DNA of 64,000 nt from VAZQ01 sp963739175 (GTDB lineage: Bacteria; Pseudomonadota; Alphaproteobacteria; Rhizobiales; Xanthobacteraceae). The position numbers and the translations under genes are program-made. The stretch is from positions 372,001 to 436,000 of the forward strand of contig CAVTZH010000008.1 of NCBI GenBank assembly GCA_963739175.1, in the 5' to 3' direction. This document shows positions 9,735 through 18,113 of the stretch, in pieces. Numbering within the stretch: the stretch's first letter is position 1; every line of letters begins with the position of its first letter. Below the pieces are notes generated by a model. It had not been told where the DNA came from and made no database searches. It worked only from the letters and a program-made list of their open reading frames with translations.

Positions 9735-11117
9735 ATGCTGCACGCCGAAACCAGTGCCACCCGGCAGCTCGGCGAATTCGCCACCGCGCTTCGCTACGAA
9801 GACCTCCCGGCTGATGTTGTTGCACGTCTGAAAGCCTGCGCACTCGATGGGCTCGGCTGCTGCCTCTATGGCGTGACGCTGCCGTGGACCCGCATGCTGA
9901 TCGACCTCGTGACGGAAGAAGGCGGCAATCCGATCGCGCGCGTTATCGGTACAAAGCTCCGCACCGGCGTGTCGCAGGCGGTGCTGATCGGCGCGACCGC
10001 CGGTCACGGCTTTGAAATGGACGACATCCACGCCGCCGCGCACCTGCATTGCGGCTCGCTCGCGCTGCCGGTGGCGCTGGCGATCGCCGACCGGCAGGAC
10101 GGCATTGATGGGCGCAGGCTCATCGCCGCGCTGGCGGCGGGCTACGAGGTCGGCCTGCGGGTCGGGCTCGCGGCGACCGGCAAGCTTTTCATGCGCGGGC
10201 ACCATTTCCAGGGCGCCTGCGGACCGTTTGTCGCTGCCGCGACGGCGGCGAACCTGCTGGCATTGTCGCCCGAAGCGGCGCGCCATGCGCTCGGCATTGC
10301 CGGCTCGCTCGGCGCAGGCCTGATGGCGGCGCAGGAAGGCGCGATGTCGAAGCGCCTGCATTCCGGCCGCGCCGCGCAGGCGGGCGTCGTGGGCGCCGAC
10401 CTGTCCGCGCGCGGCTTCACCGGCATTCCGAACGTGCTCGAAGCTTCCTATGGCGGCTTCCTCAGCACGCTGTCGGGCGAACCGGAGATGGCGCACCTCA
10501 CGCGCGAGCTCGGCACCGAGTGGGAAATCCGCAAGGTCGGCTTCAAGCCTTACGCGACGGCGGCCAGCGTGCAGTCGGTGTTGTTCGCGATCGATGGGCT
10601 GATGGCGGAGAATTCGCTCACCGCGAACGACATCGACCGCGTCATCATCCATTGCAGCACCATGGCGCACCGTCACTGCGCCTGGCCCTATGAGCCGTCG
10701 GGCGTCACCGCCGCGCAGATGAACATGTTCTTCGCGGCTGCGATGATGATCATCGATCGCAACGCGATGCTCGACCAGTTCCGGGAGGACCGCCTGACCG
10801 ATCCGGCGGCGCTGGCGATGATCGAGCGCATCGCGATCGAGGCGGACGTGAAATACGACGCCGGTGGCGACGCGACGCGGCATCATGCACGCGTTGAGCT
10901 GATCGCCAAGGGCGGACGGCGCATTGCCCGCGAGGTGCTCGAACGGCCCGGCAGCCCCGGCAATCCGCTGTCGCCGGAGCAACTCGCGAAAAAATTCTCG
11001 ACCCTGGCCGCGGCCGTGCTGCCCGCCGAGCGTATCCCGAAGATCATTGCCGCCGTCGCCGCGCTTGAAACAACCGACGCCCGCACGTTGACCGGCCTCG
11101 CAACCACCACGCCTTAG
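9735..11117 (+). CDS. MmgE/PrpD family protein (copy D)
   Basis: 460 residues, intact. Landmarks are DGLGCCLYGVTLPWT (~residue 38), GATAGHGFEMDDIHAAAHLHCGS in two adjoining blocks around residues 87-108, RGHHFQGACGPFVAA (~153), GAMSKRLHSGRAAQAG (~203, basic binding stretch) and GFKPYATAAS (~270). It starts six bases after the stop of copy C and ends 16 bases before the lyase gene, so all are cotranscribed. Like copy C it lacks a signal peptide and should be cytoplasmic. Substrate unknown; a role in dehydration, decarboxylation or epimerisation of a tricarboxylate-like compound is inferred from the family and from the adjoining TctCBA transporter. Confidence 0.92.
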   Translation: MLHAETSATRQLGEFATALRYEDLPADVVARLKACALDGLGCCLYGVTLPWTRMLIDLVTEEGGNPIARVIGTKLRTGVSQAVLIGATAGHGFEMDDIHAAAHLHCGSLALPVALAIADRQDGIDGRRLIAALAAGYEVGLRVGLAATGKLFMRGHHFQGACGPFVAAATAANLLALSPEAARHALGIAGSLGAGLMAAQEGAMSKRLHSGRAAQAGVVGADLSARGFTGIPNVLEASYGGFLSTLSGEPEMAHLTRELGTEWEIRKVGFKPYATAASVQSVLFAIDGLMAENSLTANDIDRVIIHCSTMAHRHCAWPYEPSGVTAAQMNMFFAAAMMIIDRNAMLDQFREDRLTDPAALAMIERIAIEADVKYDAGGDATRHHARVELIAKGGRRIAREVLERPGSPGNPLSPEQLAKKFSTLAAAVLPAERIPKIIAAVAALETTDARTLTGLATTTP

Positions 11118-11133
11118 CGCCATAATCGAGCTC

Positions 11134-12021
11134 ATGACCGACCGCCGCCTGTTCCGACAGCTCGTCGAAAGCCCGGATATCCTGGTGCTTCCCGGTGTGT
11201 TCAACGGCTATAGCGTGCGGCTGGTGGAGCGCTTCGGCTTCAAGGCGGCGGCGATCACCGGCGCCGGGATTTCCGAGAGCGTGCTGGGCTGGGCCGATCG
11301 CGGCATTCTGACGTTTGACGAGAACCTGCGCGCCTGCCGGGCGCTGGCGGATTGCTGCGGCATTCCCCTGCTCGCCGATGCCGACACCGGCTACGGCAAT
11401 GCGCTCAACGTCCACTTCGTCACCCGTGCCTTCGAGCAGGCCGGCCTTGCGGCGCTCTCGATCGAGGATCAGGTCTGGCCGAAACGCTGCGGCCACCTCA
11501 GCGGCAAGGCGGTGATCCCGGCGCAGGAGATGGCCGACAAGGTCAAGGCCGCCTGCGATGCCCGCCGCGACGGCGACTTCATGATCCGCGCCCGCACCGA
11601 TGCGGCGGCGACCGACGGCATCCCGGAAGTGATCGACCGGCTCAATCTCTACGGCGAGGCCGGCGCCGACATCGTGTTCGCCGATGCGCTGCTCTCGGTC
11701 GAGGACATCGCGACCGTGGCGAAGAGCATCAGCAAGCCGCTCGCGGTCAACATGGGTTTCGGCCTGATCGAGCGCGGCACCACACCGCTGGTCACGCCGC
11801 GCCGCCTACAGGAGCTTGGCGTCGCCTCCGTCTCCTACGCGCGTATGCTCACCAGTGCGGCGCTGCGCGGCATGATGAATGCGCTCGAAGCCTTTGCGCC
11901 GACGATCAGCGCGGACAAACCGACGCAGCGCCCCGACCTCATGGTGCCGTTCGGCGAGCTCAATGATCTGATGGGACTGAAAGCGCTGGAAGAGCTTGAA
12001 GCGAAATGGACCAGCGAATGA
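11134..12021 (+). CDS. Isocitrate lyase / PEP mutase family carbon-carbon lyase
   Basis: 295 residues with the TIM-barrel signature of the superfamily. LVLPGVFNGYSVRLVE opens the barrel, LLADADTGYGNALNV (~residue 85) carries the Mg-binding Asp residues, and EDQVWPKRCGHLSGK (~110-124) includes the KRCGH active-site motif with the catalytic Cys that marks lyases such as isocitrate and 2-methylisocitrate lyase. RARTDAAAT follows. The size fits methylisocitrate lyase/oxaloacetate decarboxylase-type members rather than the larger AceA. It sits between MmgE/PrpD copy D and TctC. In propionate metabolism PrpD and PrpB form the same pair, so this enzyme likely cleaves the product of an MmgE/PrpD step. 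It would release pyruvate or glyoxylate plus a dicarboxylate (inference). Confidence 0.9.
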   Translation: MTDRRLFRQLVESPDILVLPGVFNGYSVRLVERFGFKAAAITGAGISESVLGWADRGILTFDENLRACRALADCCGIPLLADADTGYGNALNVHFVTRAFEQAGLAALSIEDQVWPKRCGHLSGKAVIPAQEMADKVKAACDARRDGDFMIRARTDAAATDGIPEVIDRLNLYGEAGADIVFADALLSVEDIATVAKSISKPLAVNMGFGLIERGTTPLVTPRRLQELGVASVSYARMLTSAALRGMMNALEAFAPTISADKPTQRPDLMVPFGELNDLMGLKALEELEAKWTSE

Positions 12022-12038
12022 TTTGCAGGGAGAAGAAG

Positions 12039-12990
12039 ATGAAACGCGTGCTCAACCCCGCGCTCGTTGCGGCGCTGCTCTTTGCAACGCCAGCGTTGGC
12101 GCTCGACAATATCGAGATCATGGCGCCGGCGGCGCCGGGCGGCGGCTATGACCGCACCTCGCGCGCGATCCAGGCCACCATCGAGAAGGAAGGCCTCGGC
12201 AAGGGCATCAGCGTGATCAATGTCGGCGGCGCCGGCGGCGCCATCGGGCTCGCGCAGTTCATCCGCAACAAGTCCGGACGCAGCGACGCGCTGATCGTCG
12301 GCGGCTTCGGCATGGTCGCGTCGTTCGCCACCAACCGCTCGAAGGTCACGCTCGCCGACGTGACGCCGCTCGCCCGCCTCACCGGCGAATACAACATCGT
12401 CGTGGTGCCGACGAAATCGCCGATCAAATCGCTGAAGGACCTGCTGGAGCGGGTCAAAGCCGCGCCGCGCGCGGTGTCGTGGGCCGGCGGCTCGGCCGGC
12501 GGCAACGATCACATGCTGGCGGCATCGCTGGTGCAGGCCGCGGGCGTCGATCCGCGGCAGACCAACTATATCGCGTTCTCCGGCGGCGGCGACTCGCTCG
12601 CCTCGATCATCGGCGGCCAGGTGACGGTGGGCGTCGGCGGCTACAGCGAGTTGATCGAGCAGGTGAAGGCCGGCAATCTGCGGGCGCTCGGGATCTCCGC
12701 CGTCGACCGCGTGCCCGGCATCGACATTCCGACGCTGCGCGAACAGGGCGCCGACGTCTCATTCTCCAACTGGCGCGGGGTCGCGGCGCCACCGAAGCTC
12801 ACCAACGAACAGCGGCAGGCGTATCTGGCGCTCATCGACAAGGTCGTGAAGTCGCCGAGCTGGAAGGGCCATCTGGAGAAGAACGGCTGGGTCGAATTCT
12901 TACTTGGCCGGCGACGCCTTCCGCACCTATATCGACGAGGAGACCAAGCGCGTGACCGCGCTGCTCACCACCCTCGGCCTGATCAAATGA
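12039..12990 (+). pseudogene. tctC: TctC, substrate-binding protein of the TctCBA transporter, one frameshift near the C-terminus
   Basis: About 316 residues once restored. Signal peptide: MKRVLNPALVAALLFATPALA, with cleavage after ALA. The mature protein begins DNIEIMAPAAPGGGYDRTSR, the classic TctC opening. ATG at 12039 has GGGAGAAG upstream; another in-frame ATG at 12006 lies inside the previous gene and is disfavoured. A one-base T insertion at about 12898-12901 shifts the last ~30 codons; removing it restores VEFYLAGDAFRTYIDEETK and a stop at 12988-12990, just before tctB. The order tctC-tctB-tctA is that of characterised tricarboxylate importers. The break is near the end and may be an error. 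Confidence 0.85.
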
Positions 12991-13521
12991 ATGAGTGACG
13001 TTTCGGACGCAGCCGGTGGCGGCAAAAGCCGCAGCGCCAGTGCGGTGGCGATGGCGCTTGCCGTCATGGCGCTGGGCGCGTTCGTTGTTTTCGATACCGC
13101 CACCGGCCTGACCGGCCCCGGCTACGCGCAGGTCGGCCCCGGCGTGTTTCCGGTGATCGTGGGCGTGGCGCTGCTGCTCGCCGGGCTGGCGTTGTTGGCG
13201 CAGAGCCTGCGCGGATACTGGCGCGTCGCCTGGGTGGAGCACGATCCATCGCCCAGCGCGGCGGCCGCGCCGCTCCGCAATGTGTTGCTTATCGGCGCCG
13301 CACTGACGCTCAACGTCCTGCTGTTTGCGCCGCTGGGATTCATCGCAGCCTCGGCGGTGCTGTTCGCCTGCGTCTCCACTGCATTCGGCAGCCGTCGCTT
13401 CGTCCTCGATGCCGCCATCGGCATCGCCTTTGCCGCCGCGATCTACGTCATCTTCGTGCACGGCCTCGGATTGCATCTGCCGGCCGGCGGCCTGTGGGAG
13501 GGCTTGCTGTGGAGGCGCTAG
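12991..13521 (+). CDS. tctB: TctB, small membrane subunit of the tripartite tricarboxylate transporter
   Basis: 176 residues with four predicted membrane segments at residues ~17-35, ~48-70, ~95-113 and ~117-160 (the last stretch may hold two). The GPGYAQVGPGVFPVIVGVAL region (~residue 43) is the conserved TctB motif, in which FP introduces the second helix. The start ATG directly follows the TctC stop. The end overlaps the TctA start by 13 bases. TctB partners TctA in the inner membrane, and the pair uses ion gradients and the periplasmic TctC receptor to import carboxylates. This is the only TctB in the window despite nine TctC-like receptors. Confidence 0.9.
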   Translation: MSDVSDAAGGGKSRSASAVAMALAVMALGAFVVFDTATGLTGPGYAQVGPGVFPVIVGVALLLAGLALLAQSLRGYWRVAWVEHDPSPSAAAAPLRNVLLIGAALTLNVLLFAPLGFIAASAVLFACVSTAFGSRRFVLDAAIGIAFAAAIYVIFVHGLGLHLPAGGLWEGLLWRR

Positions 13522-15012
13522 CCCCCCTGCTCCACGGCTTCGCCGTCGCGCTCACGCCGATGAATCTTCTCTGGGCGTTGGTCGGCGTGACGCTCGGCAC
13601 CGCCGTCGGCGTGCTGCCCGGCATCGGCCCGGCGCTCACCGTCGCGATGCTGTTGCCGGCGACCGGCAAATTAGATCCGGTCGGCGCCTTCATCATGTTC
13701 GGCGGCATCTACTACGGCGCCATGTACGGCTCCTCGACCACGTCGATCCTGCTCAACACGCCGGGCGAGAATTCGTCCGTCGTTACCGCCATCGAGGGCC
13801 ACCAGATGGCGAAGAATGGCCGCGGCGCGGCGGCGCTCGCGACCGCCGCGATCGGATCGTTCGTGGCCGGCACGCTCGCGACTTTCGCGCTGGCGCTGTT
13901 CGCGCCGGTCGTCGTCACCTTCGCGCTGCAATTCGGCCCGGCGGATTACTTTGCGCTGATGCTGCTCGCCTTCACCACCGTTACCGCCGTGCTCGGCTCG
14001 TCGATGCTGCGCGGGCTGGTGAGCCTGCTGCTCGGCCTCGCCATCGGGCTCGTGGGCATCGACATGCAGACCGGCCAGGCGCGGCTGACGCTCGGCATGC
14101 CGCAACTGCTCGACGGCATTCCGGTGGTGATCCTCGCGGTCGGGCTTGTTCGCGGTCGGCGAGGCGCTGTTCGTGGTGTCGCGATCATCGCGCGCGACCG
14201 AGACCATCATCCCGGTGCGCGGGCGCGTCTGGATGACCGCCGAGGAATGGAAACGCTCCTGGAAGCCGTGGCTGCGCGGCGCCGGCATCGGATTCCCGTT
14301 CGGCACGCTGCCCGCCGGCGGCGCCGAGATCCCGACCTTCCTGTCGTACGCAGTCGAAAAGAAGCTCAGCAAGCACCCGGAAGAATTCGGCAAAGGCGCA
14401 ATCGAAGGCGTCGCCGGCCCGGAGGCCACCAACAACTCGGCGGTGACCGGCGTGCTGGTGCCGCTGTTGACGCTCGGGTTGCCCACCTCCGCCACCGCCG
14501 CAATCATGCTGGTCGCGTTCCAGCAATACGGCTTGCAGCCGGGGCCGCTTCTCTTCTCGCGCAATCCCGACCTGGTCTGGGGCCTGATCGCGTCGCTCTA
14601 TATCGGCAACGTGATGCTGCTCGTGCTCAACCTGCCGCTCGCCGGCCTCTGGGTGCGTCTGCTCGCAATCCCGCGGCCGTGGCTCTATGGCGGCATCCTC
14701 GTGCTCGCGAGCCTCGGCGTGTTCAGCCTGCACGGCTCGGTGTTCGACCTCGGCATCCTCTATGCCGTCGGCGCGCTCGGCTACGCCATGCGCTGCGCCG
14801 ACATTCCGATCGCGCCTGCAATCATCGGATTGATCCTCGGGCCGCTGGCCGAGCAGCAATTCCGCCGCGCGGTGGCGATCAGCCAGGGCGACCTCACGGT
14901 GTTCCTCACGCGCCCGATCTCGGCGACGATCCTGGCGGCGGCAGTGGCGGCGCTGCTGGTACCGATGCTGGTGCGGCACTGGCAGCGGCGGTCGAAACCT
15001 GGCGCGGCGTAG
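13509..15012 (+). pseudogene. tctA: TctA, large membrane subunit of the tripartite tricarboxylate transporter, one frameshift
   Basis: Restored length about 500 residues, normal for TctA, with some 10-12 membrane segments. Family landmarks are GVLPGIGPALTVAMLLP (~residue 36), FGGIYYGAMYGSSTTSILLN (~70) and NTPGENSSV. In the second half come FPFGTLPAGGAEIPTFLSY and GPEATNNSAVTGVLVPLL, the inverted-repeat counterpart. GTG at 13509 has GGAGG upstream and overlaps the tctB stop. A one-base insertion in GGG at 14142-14144 shifts frame after VVILAVG; deleting one G restores VGLFAVGEALFVV. The stop at 15010-15012 converges with the desaturase on the other strand. The single break suggests an indel error rather than loss of function. 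Confidence 0.85.
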
Positions 15013-15964
15013 GCGTTACGACATCGCGCGCCAGCCCGAGCGCGGCAAGCAGGCGGATCGCCTGCCAGGTCAGGTCAAACTCCCACCACAGATGTCCATG
15101 ACGCGCGGATTGTGGATGAGCGTGATGGTTGTTGTGCCAGCCCTCGCCGTTGCTGATGATCCCGACGATCACGTTGTTGCGGCTTGAGTCGTCGGTGTCG
15201 TAGTTTCGGTAGCCCCAGAGGTGCGTCACCGAATTGACCGACCAGGTGACGTGCCAGACCAGCACGGTGCGGACGAAGACGCCCCAGACCAGCAGGCTCA
15301 AGCCGAACTGCAGGGCGTCCATGGCGCTGCCGCCGCACAACAGCTCGGCCAGAAATCCGGCAGCGAAGAATCCGCACCATGACAGCAGCACCCACCAGAC
15401 CCAGACGAAATTCTGCTCAAGCCGGGCGTAGAACGGGTCGCGCAGGATATCCTTTGCGTAACGCGACACGACACGCAGGCGCGTCGTGTCGCGGTTCCTG
15501 AGGATCATCCACCCGACATGCGCCCACAGGAAGTGAACCAACGGACTGTGGGGATCCGGCTGGTCGTCGGCATGGTGGTGATGCTGCCGATGGATGGCGA
15601 CCCAGCGAGCAGGCGTGTCTTGAAGGCAGCACAGACCGAGGATCGCGAGCGCATGCTCCAGCCATTTCGGGCAGACGAACGCGCGATGGGTCAGCAGCCG
15701 ATGAAAGCACAGGCTGATGCCGAGCGTGCCGAACACATACAAGCCGGCGAAAGCGGCAAGGACACCGGTCCAGCTGAAGAGCCACGGCACAAACGCCAGC
15801 AGCGCAAGCACGTGAATCGCCGCCAATCCGATGGCGTCGATCCACGCGACGCGAAACGGCTGGCTTGCCTTCGGCGTTGCCAGTTTGGGTGGCGCAGCAA
15901 GCCCGAGCACGCGGCCGGGACCATCGGTTCCTGCCGCGCCTTCGACGTCACGAGCAACAAACAT
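14906..15964 (-). CDS. Delta-9-type fatty acid (acyl-CoA) desaturase
   Basis: About 352 residues, with all three di-iron histidine boxes: HRLLTH (88-93), HRQHHHH (125-131) and HNNHH (277-281). The membrane stretches lie at ~41-80, ~105-118, ~185-210 and ~220-240. This is the stearoyl-CoA/DesC-type desaturase pattern, which introduces a cis double bond into saturated acyl chains in the inner membrane. I chose ATG at 15964, 119 bases after the cobalamin riboswitch. The C-terminal ~35 residues are Ala/Pro-rich, lie antisense to the end of tctA and look non-native, so the true stop may have been lost through an indel. A riboswitch in this leader is unexpected, since desaturation does not need cobalamin. 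Confidence 0.9.
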   Translation of the reverse strand: MFVARDVEGAAGTDGPGRVLGLAAPPKLATPKASQPFRVAWIDAIGLAAIHVLALLAFVPWLFSWTGVLAAFAGLYVFGTLGISLCFHRLLTHRAFVCPKWLEHALAILGLCCLQDTPARWVAIHRQHHHHADDQPDPHSPLVHFLWAHVGWMILRNRDTTRLRVVSRYAKDILRDPFYARLEQNFVWVWWVLLSWCGFFAAGFLAELLCGGSAMDALQFGLSLLVWGVFVRTVLVWHVTWSVNSVTHLWGYRNYDTDDSSRNNVIVGIISNGEGWHNNHHAHPQSARHGHLWWEFDLTWQAIRLLAALGLARDVVTPTPRQVSTAAASAAPASVPAAPPLPPPGSSPRSGA

Positions 15965-16082
15965 CGGCACCCCAACAGCGTTGGGGCAAAGGCCAAAGCG
16001 GACGCATGCCAGAAGGCGCACGGCGGAACGCCGCACCAAGCAAGCGGCCACCGGGACACCCCGCCCGAGGACGTACTCGATG

Positions 16083-16270
16083 TCGCGGCAGGTCTCCTGG
16101 CTCACGGCTCAGCGTTGTTGTCCGATCTTCCCAAGGCCGACGGCCTCAGTGACGCTAACTGGACAGCAACTCGCCGCTTACAGTTGCGGGGGCAGCTCCG
16201 GCATTGACGCCTGTCGGCGCCGCACCGGATTCCCTCTTAGTTTCCGGCCTTGCGGCCGGAAAAACCACGA
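16083..16270 (-). ncRNA. Cobalamin (adenosylcobalamin) riboswitch
   Basis: On the minus strand the consensus elements occur in order. P1 5' arm TCGTGG (16270-16265) is followed by a CCGG-rich P2 hairpin, then TAAGAGGGAATCCGGTGC, GGAGCTGCCCCCGCAACTG (the B12 box core), TAAGCGG, CACTG, TTGGGAAG, GAGCCAGGAGACCTGCC, and the P1 3' arm CCGCGA (16088-16083). This is an essentially canonical class I cobalamin aptamer. Binding should repress the downstream minus-strand gene, the fatty acid desaturase. The ~119-base segment between aptamer and ATG, which includes GGGCGGGGTGTCCCGG, likely holds the expression platform. Confidence 0.93.
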
Positions 16271-16377
16271 CGCGCCACCAGTACAGACATATGGTGAGTC
16301 ATTCAACCGATGAATCACTCAACGGCGCTCGTCAGTTGAGAACTCTTCCATTCCCGCTTGGACTGCGTCCTCGGGCG

Positions 16378-18075
16378 TCACAATTCCATCTGCGCCTTGC
16401 CGGTGATCCAGCGCAGCACCAGCATCGATGCGATGCTCAGCAGGATCAGGACCACCGACACGGCGGCCGCGATCTCGAAAGTGCCGTTGTCGATGAAGCT
16501 GTAGATCGCGACCGGCAGCGTCTCCATGCCCGGCACGTAGAGCAGGATCGCCATGCTGAGCTCGCGCAGCGTCACCGCGAAGACGATCATCCAGGCCGCG
16601 ACGATGCCGGACTTGAGCAGCGGCGCCGAAATATCGACGATGCTGCGCACCCAGGACGCGCCCGCAACCCGCGCCGCCTCCTCCATCTCCGACGATAGTT
16701 GCTTGATGCTGTTGCGCATGAACATGAAGGCGAACGGGAAGCGGTGCGCCGTGAAGGCGATAAAGAACAGCCAGATCGTCCCGAACAACGCGAGCGTCGG
16801 CCCGCCATAGCCGAGCACGAAGCCGACCGCGAGCGCGACGCCGGGGAAAGCGAATGTCACGGTGCTGGTGAACGTCAGCAGCCCCCGCCCCGGCAGCCGC
16901 GTCCGCTCGACGATCCAGACGATGATCAGCGCCAGGACGACGCAAGCCGATGCCGTCACCGCCGAAACGAGCGTGCTGTTGATGAGCGCCGTCGGAACGA
17001 TGGTCCCGGTGTCGGCGAACGCCGCGTAGTTCTTCAGCGTGAGATTTTGCCAGGAGATGGGAAGACCCCAGCGCGACAGCAGCGACGTGCGCACGAGAAT
17101 AATCAACGGCAGGATCACACTGGCGAAGATGACGAGCGCGCAGTAGCCCAGCGCGAGCCACCGCCGCCAGCCGATATCGACGGCGCGTGCGGCGCTCGAC
17201 TTGCCGCCGATCACGTTGAAACGGCGGCCGCCGAGCACCCAGCGCTGCAGGATCAGCCCCATGATCGTAAAGCCGATGATCGGCGCCGCCGCGGCGGCGG
17301 CGAGCTCGAAGCGCGGTGGATAGGAGAACAACTCGTAGATCTTGGTGGTCAGCGTATGGAAACGCGCACCGTGGCCGATGGCAGCGGGCGCCCCGAACGC
17401 GCCCATGGCTTCGAGGAACACGAATACCGACGACGCAACGATCGCCGGCGCGACCAGCGGCAGCGCGATGCCCATCGACGCGCGCCAGGCCGGCGCGCCG
17501 ACCATCTGCGCCGCCTCCTCGTACGACGGATCCATGTTGTCGAGCGCCGCGGTGACCGCAAAGAAGATCAGCGGGTAGAAGCTCAAGGTCAGCACCAGCA
17601 CCAGGCCTTCCATGCTGTAGATGTTGAACAGCCGGGCGATACCGAAGGTCTCGCGCACGAACACGTTGATCAGGCCGGCATTGGGCCCGAGCAGCAGGAT
17701 CCAGGCGATCACCGAGATGAAGTTCGGGATCACGAAGGCGACCAGCACCGACACCCGCACGATCTGCCGGCCGGGCATGTTGGTGCGCGCCACCGCCCAG
17801 GCCATCGGCAGCGCAAGCACAAGCGCGAACGCGGCGGTTGCGACGCTGATGATGATCGAGTTGATCAACGCCGAGACGAGGCCCGGCTCGGTCAGCACGC
17901 GCTGATAGTGCGCGAGCGTGAACGAGCCGTCCTCGGCGCGCAGCCCCATCTCGAAGATGATGCCGAGCGGATAGAACACCAGCCAGGCGACGATGAGGAC
18001 GGCGACGCCGACGATGATGCTGCGCTGCCATTCCTGGCGCAGCTCTTCGAGGGCGCTGACGATGCGCGCGCGCAT
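16378..18075 (-). CDS. ABC transporter permease, fused two-domain (Fe3+/2-aminoethylphosphonate type)
   Basis: 565 residues with two homologous transmembrane domains (roughly residues 20-290 and 300-565), as in FbpB/SfuB/PhnV-type iron or phosphonate permeases. Each half carries the cytoplasmic EAA-like loop that contacts the ATPase: EEAAQMVGAPAW (~residue 190) and EEAARVAGASW (~480). It is the distal gene of a three-gene operon read leftward: ATPase, receptor, permease. The 38-base gap to the receptor supports cotranscription. The ligand cannot be deduced; Fe3+, a polyamine-like amine or a phosphonate are the usual substrates for this layout. Confidence 0.9.
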   Translation of the reverse strand: MRARIVSALEELRQEWQRSIIVGVAVLIVAWLVFYPLGIIFEMGLRAEDGSFTLAHYQRVLTEPGLVSALINSIIISVATAAFALVLALPMAWAVARTNMPGRQIVRVSVLVAFVIPNFISVIAWILLLGPNAGLINVFVRETFGIARLFNIYSMEGLVLVLTLSFYPLIFFAVTAALDNMDPSYEEAAQMVGAPAWRASMGIALPLVAPAIVASSVFVFLEAMGAFGAPAAIGHGARFHTLTTKIYELFSYPPRFELAAAAAAPIIGFTIMGLILQRWVLGGRRFNVIGGKSSAARAVDIGWRRWLALGYCALVIFASVILPLIILVRTSLLSRWGLPISWQNLTLKNYAAFADTGTIVPTALINSTLVSAVTASACVVLALIIVWIVERTRLPGRGLLTFTSTVTFAFPGVALAVGFVLGYGGPTLALFGTIWLFFIAFTAHRFPFAFMFMRNSIKQLSSEMEEAARVAGASWVRSIVDISAPLLKSGIVAAWMIVFAVTLRELSMAILLYVPGMETLPVAIYSFIDNGTFEIAAAVSVVLILLSIASMLVLRWITGKAQMEL

Positions 18076-18113
18076 TTAACGCTTCCCGTTCCCCCGCGCG
18101 CGGGCGGCTTTCG

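Noticed and set aside
8379..11204. A 941-residue leftward open frame opposite MmgE/PrpD copies C and D
   Set aside because: Mirror of the two real genes, with low-complexity composition and no start signal.
15691..16059. A short hydrophobic leftward frame between the riboswitch and the desaturase, considered as a lost cobalt transporter
   Set aside because: It has no transporter motif, overlaps the desaturase start in another frame and lacks a ribosome-binding site. It remains only a remote possibility.
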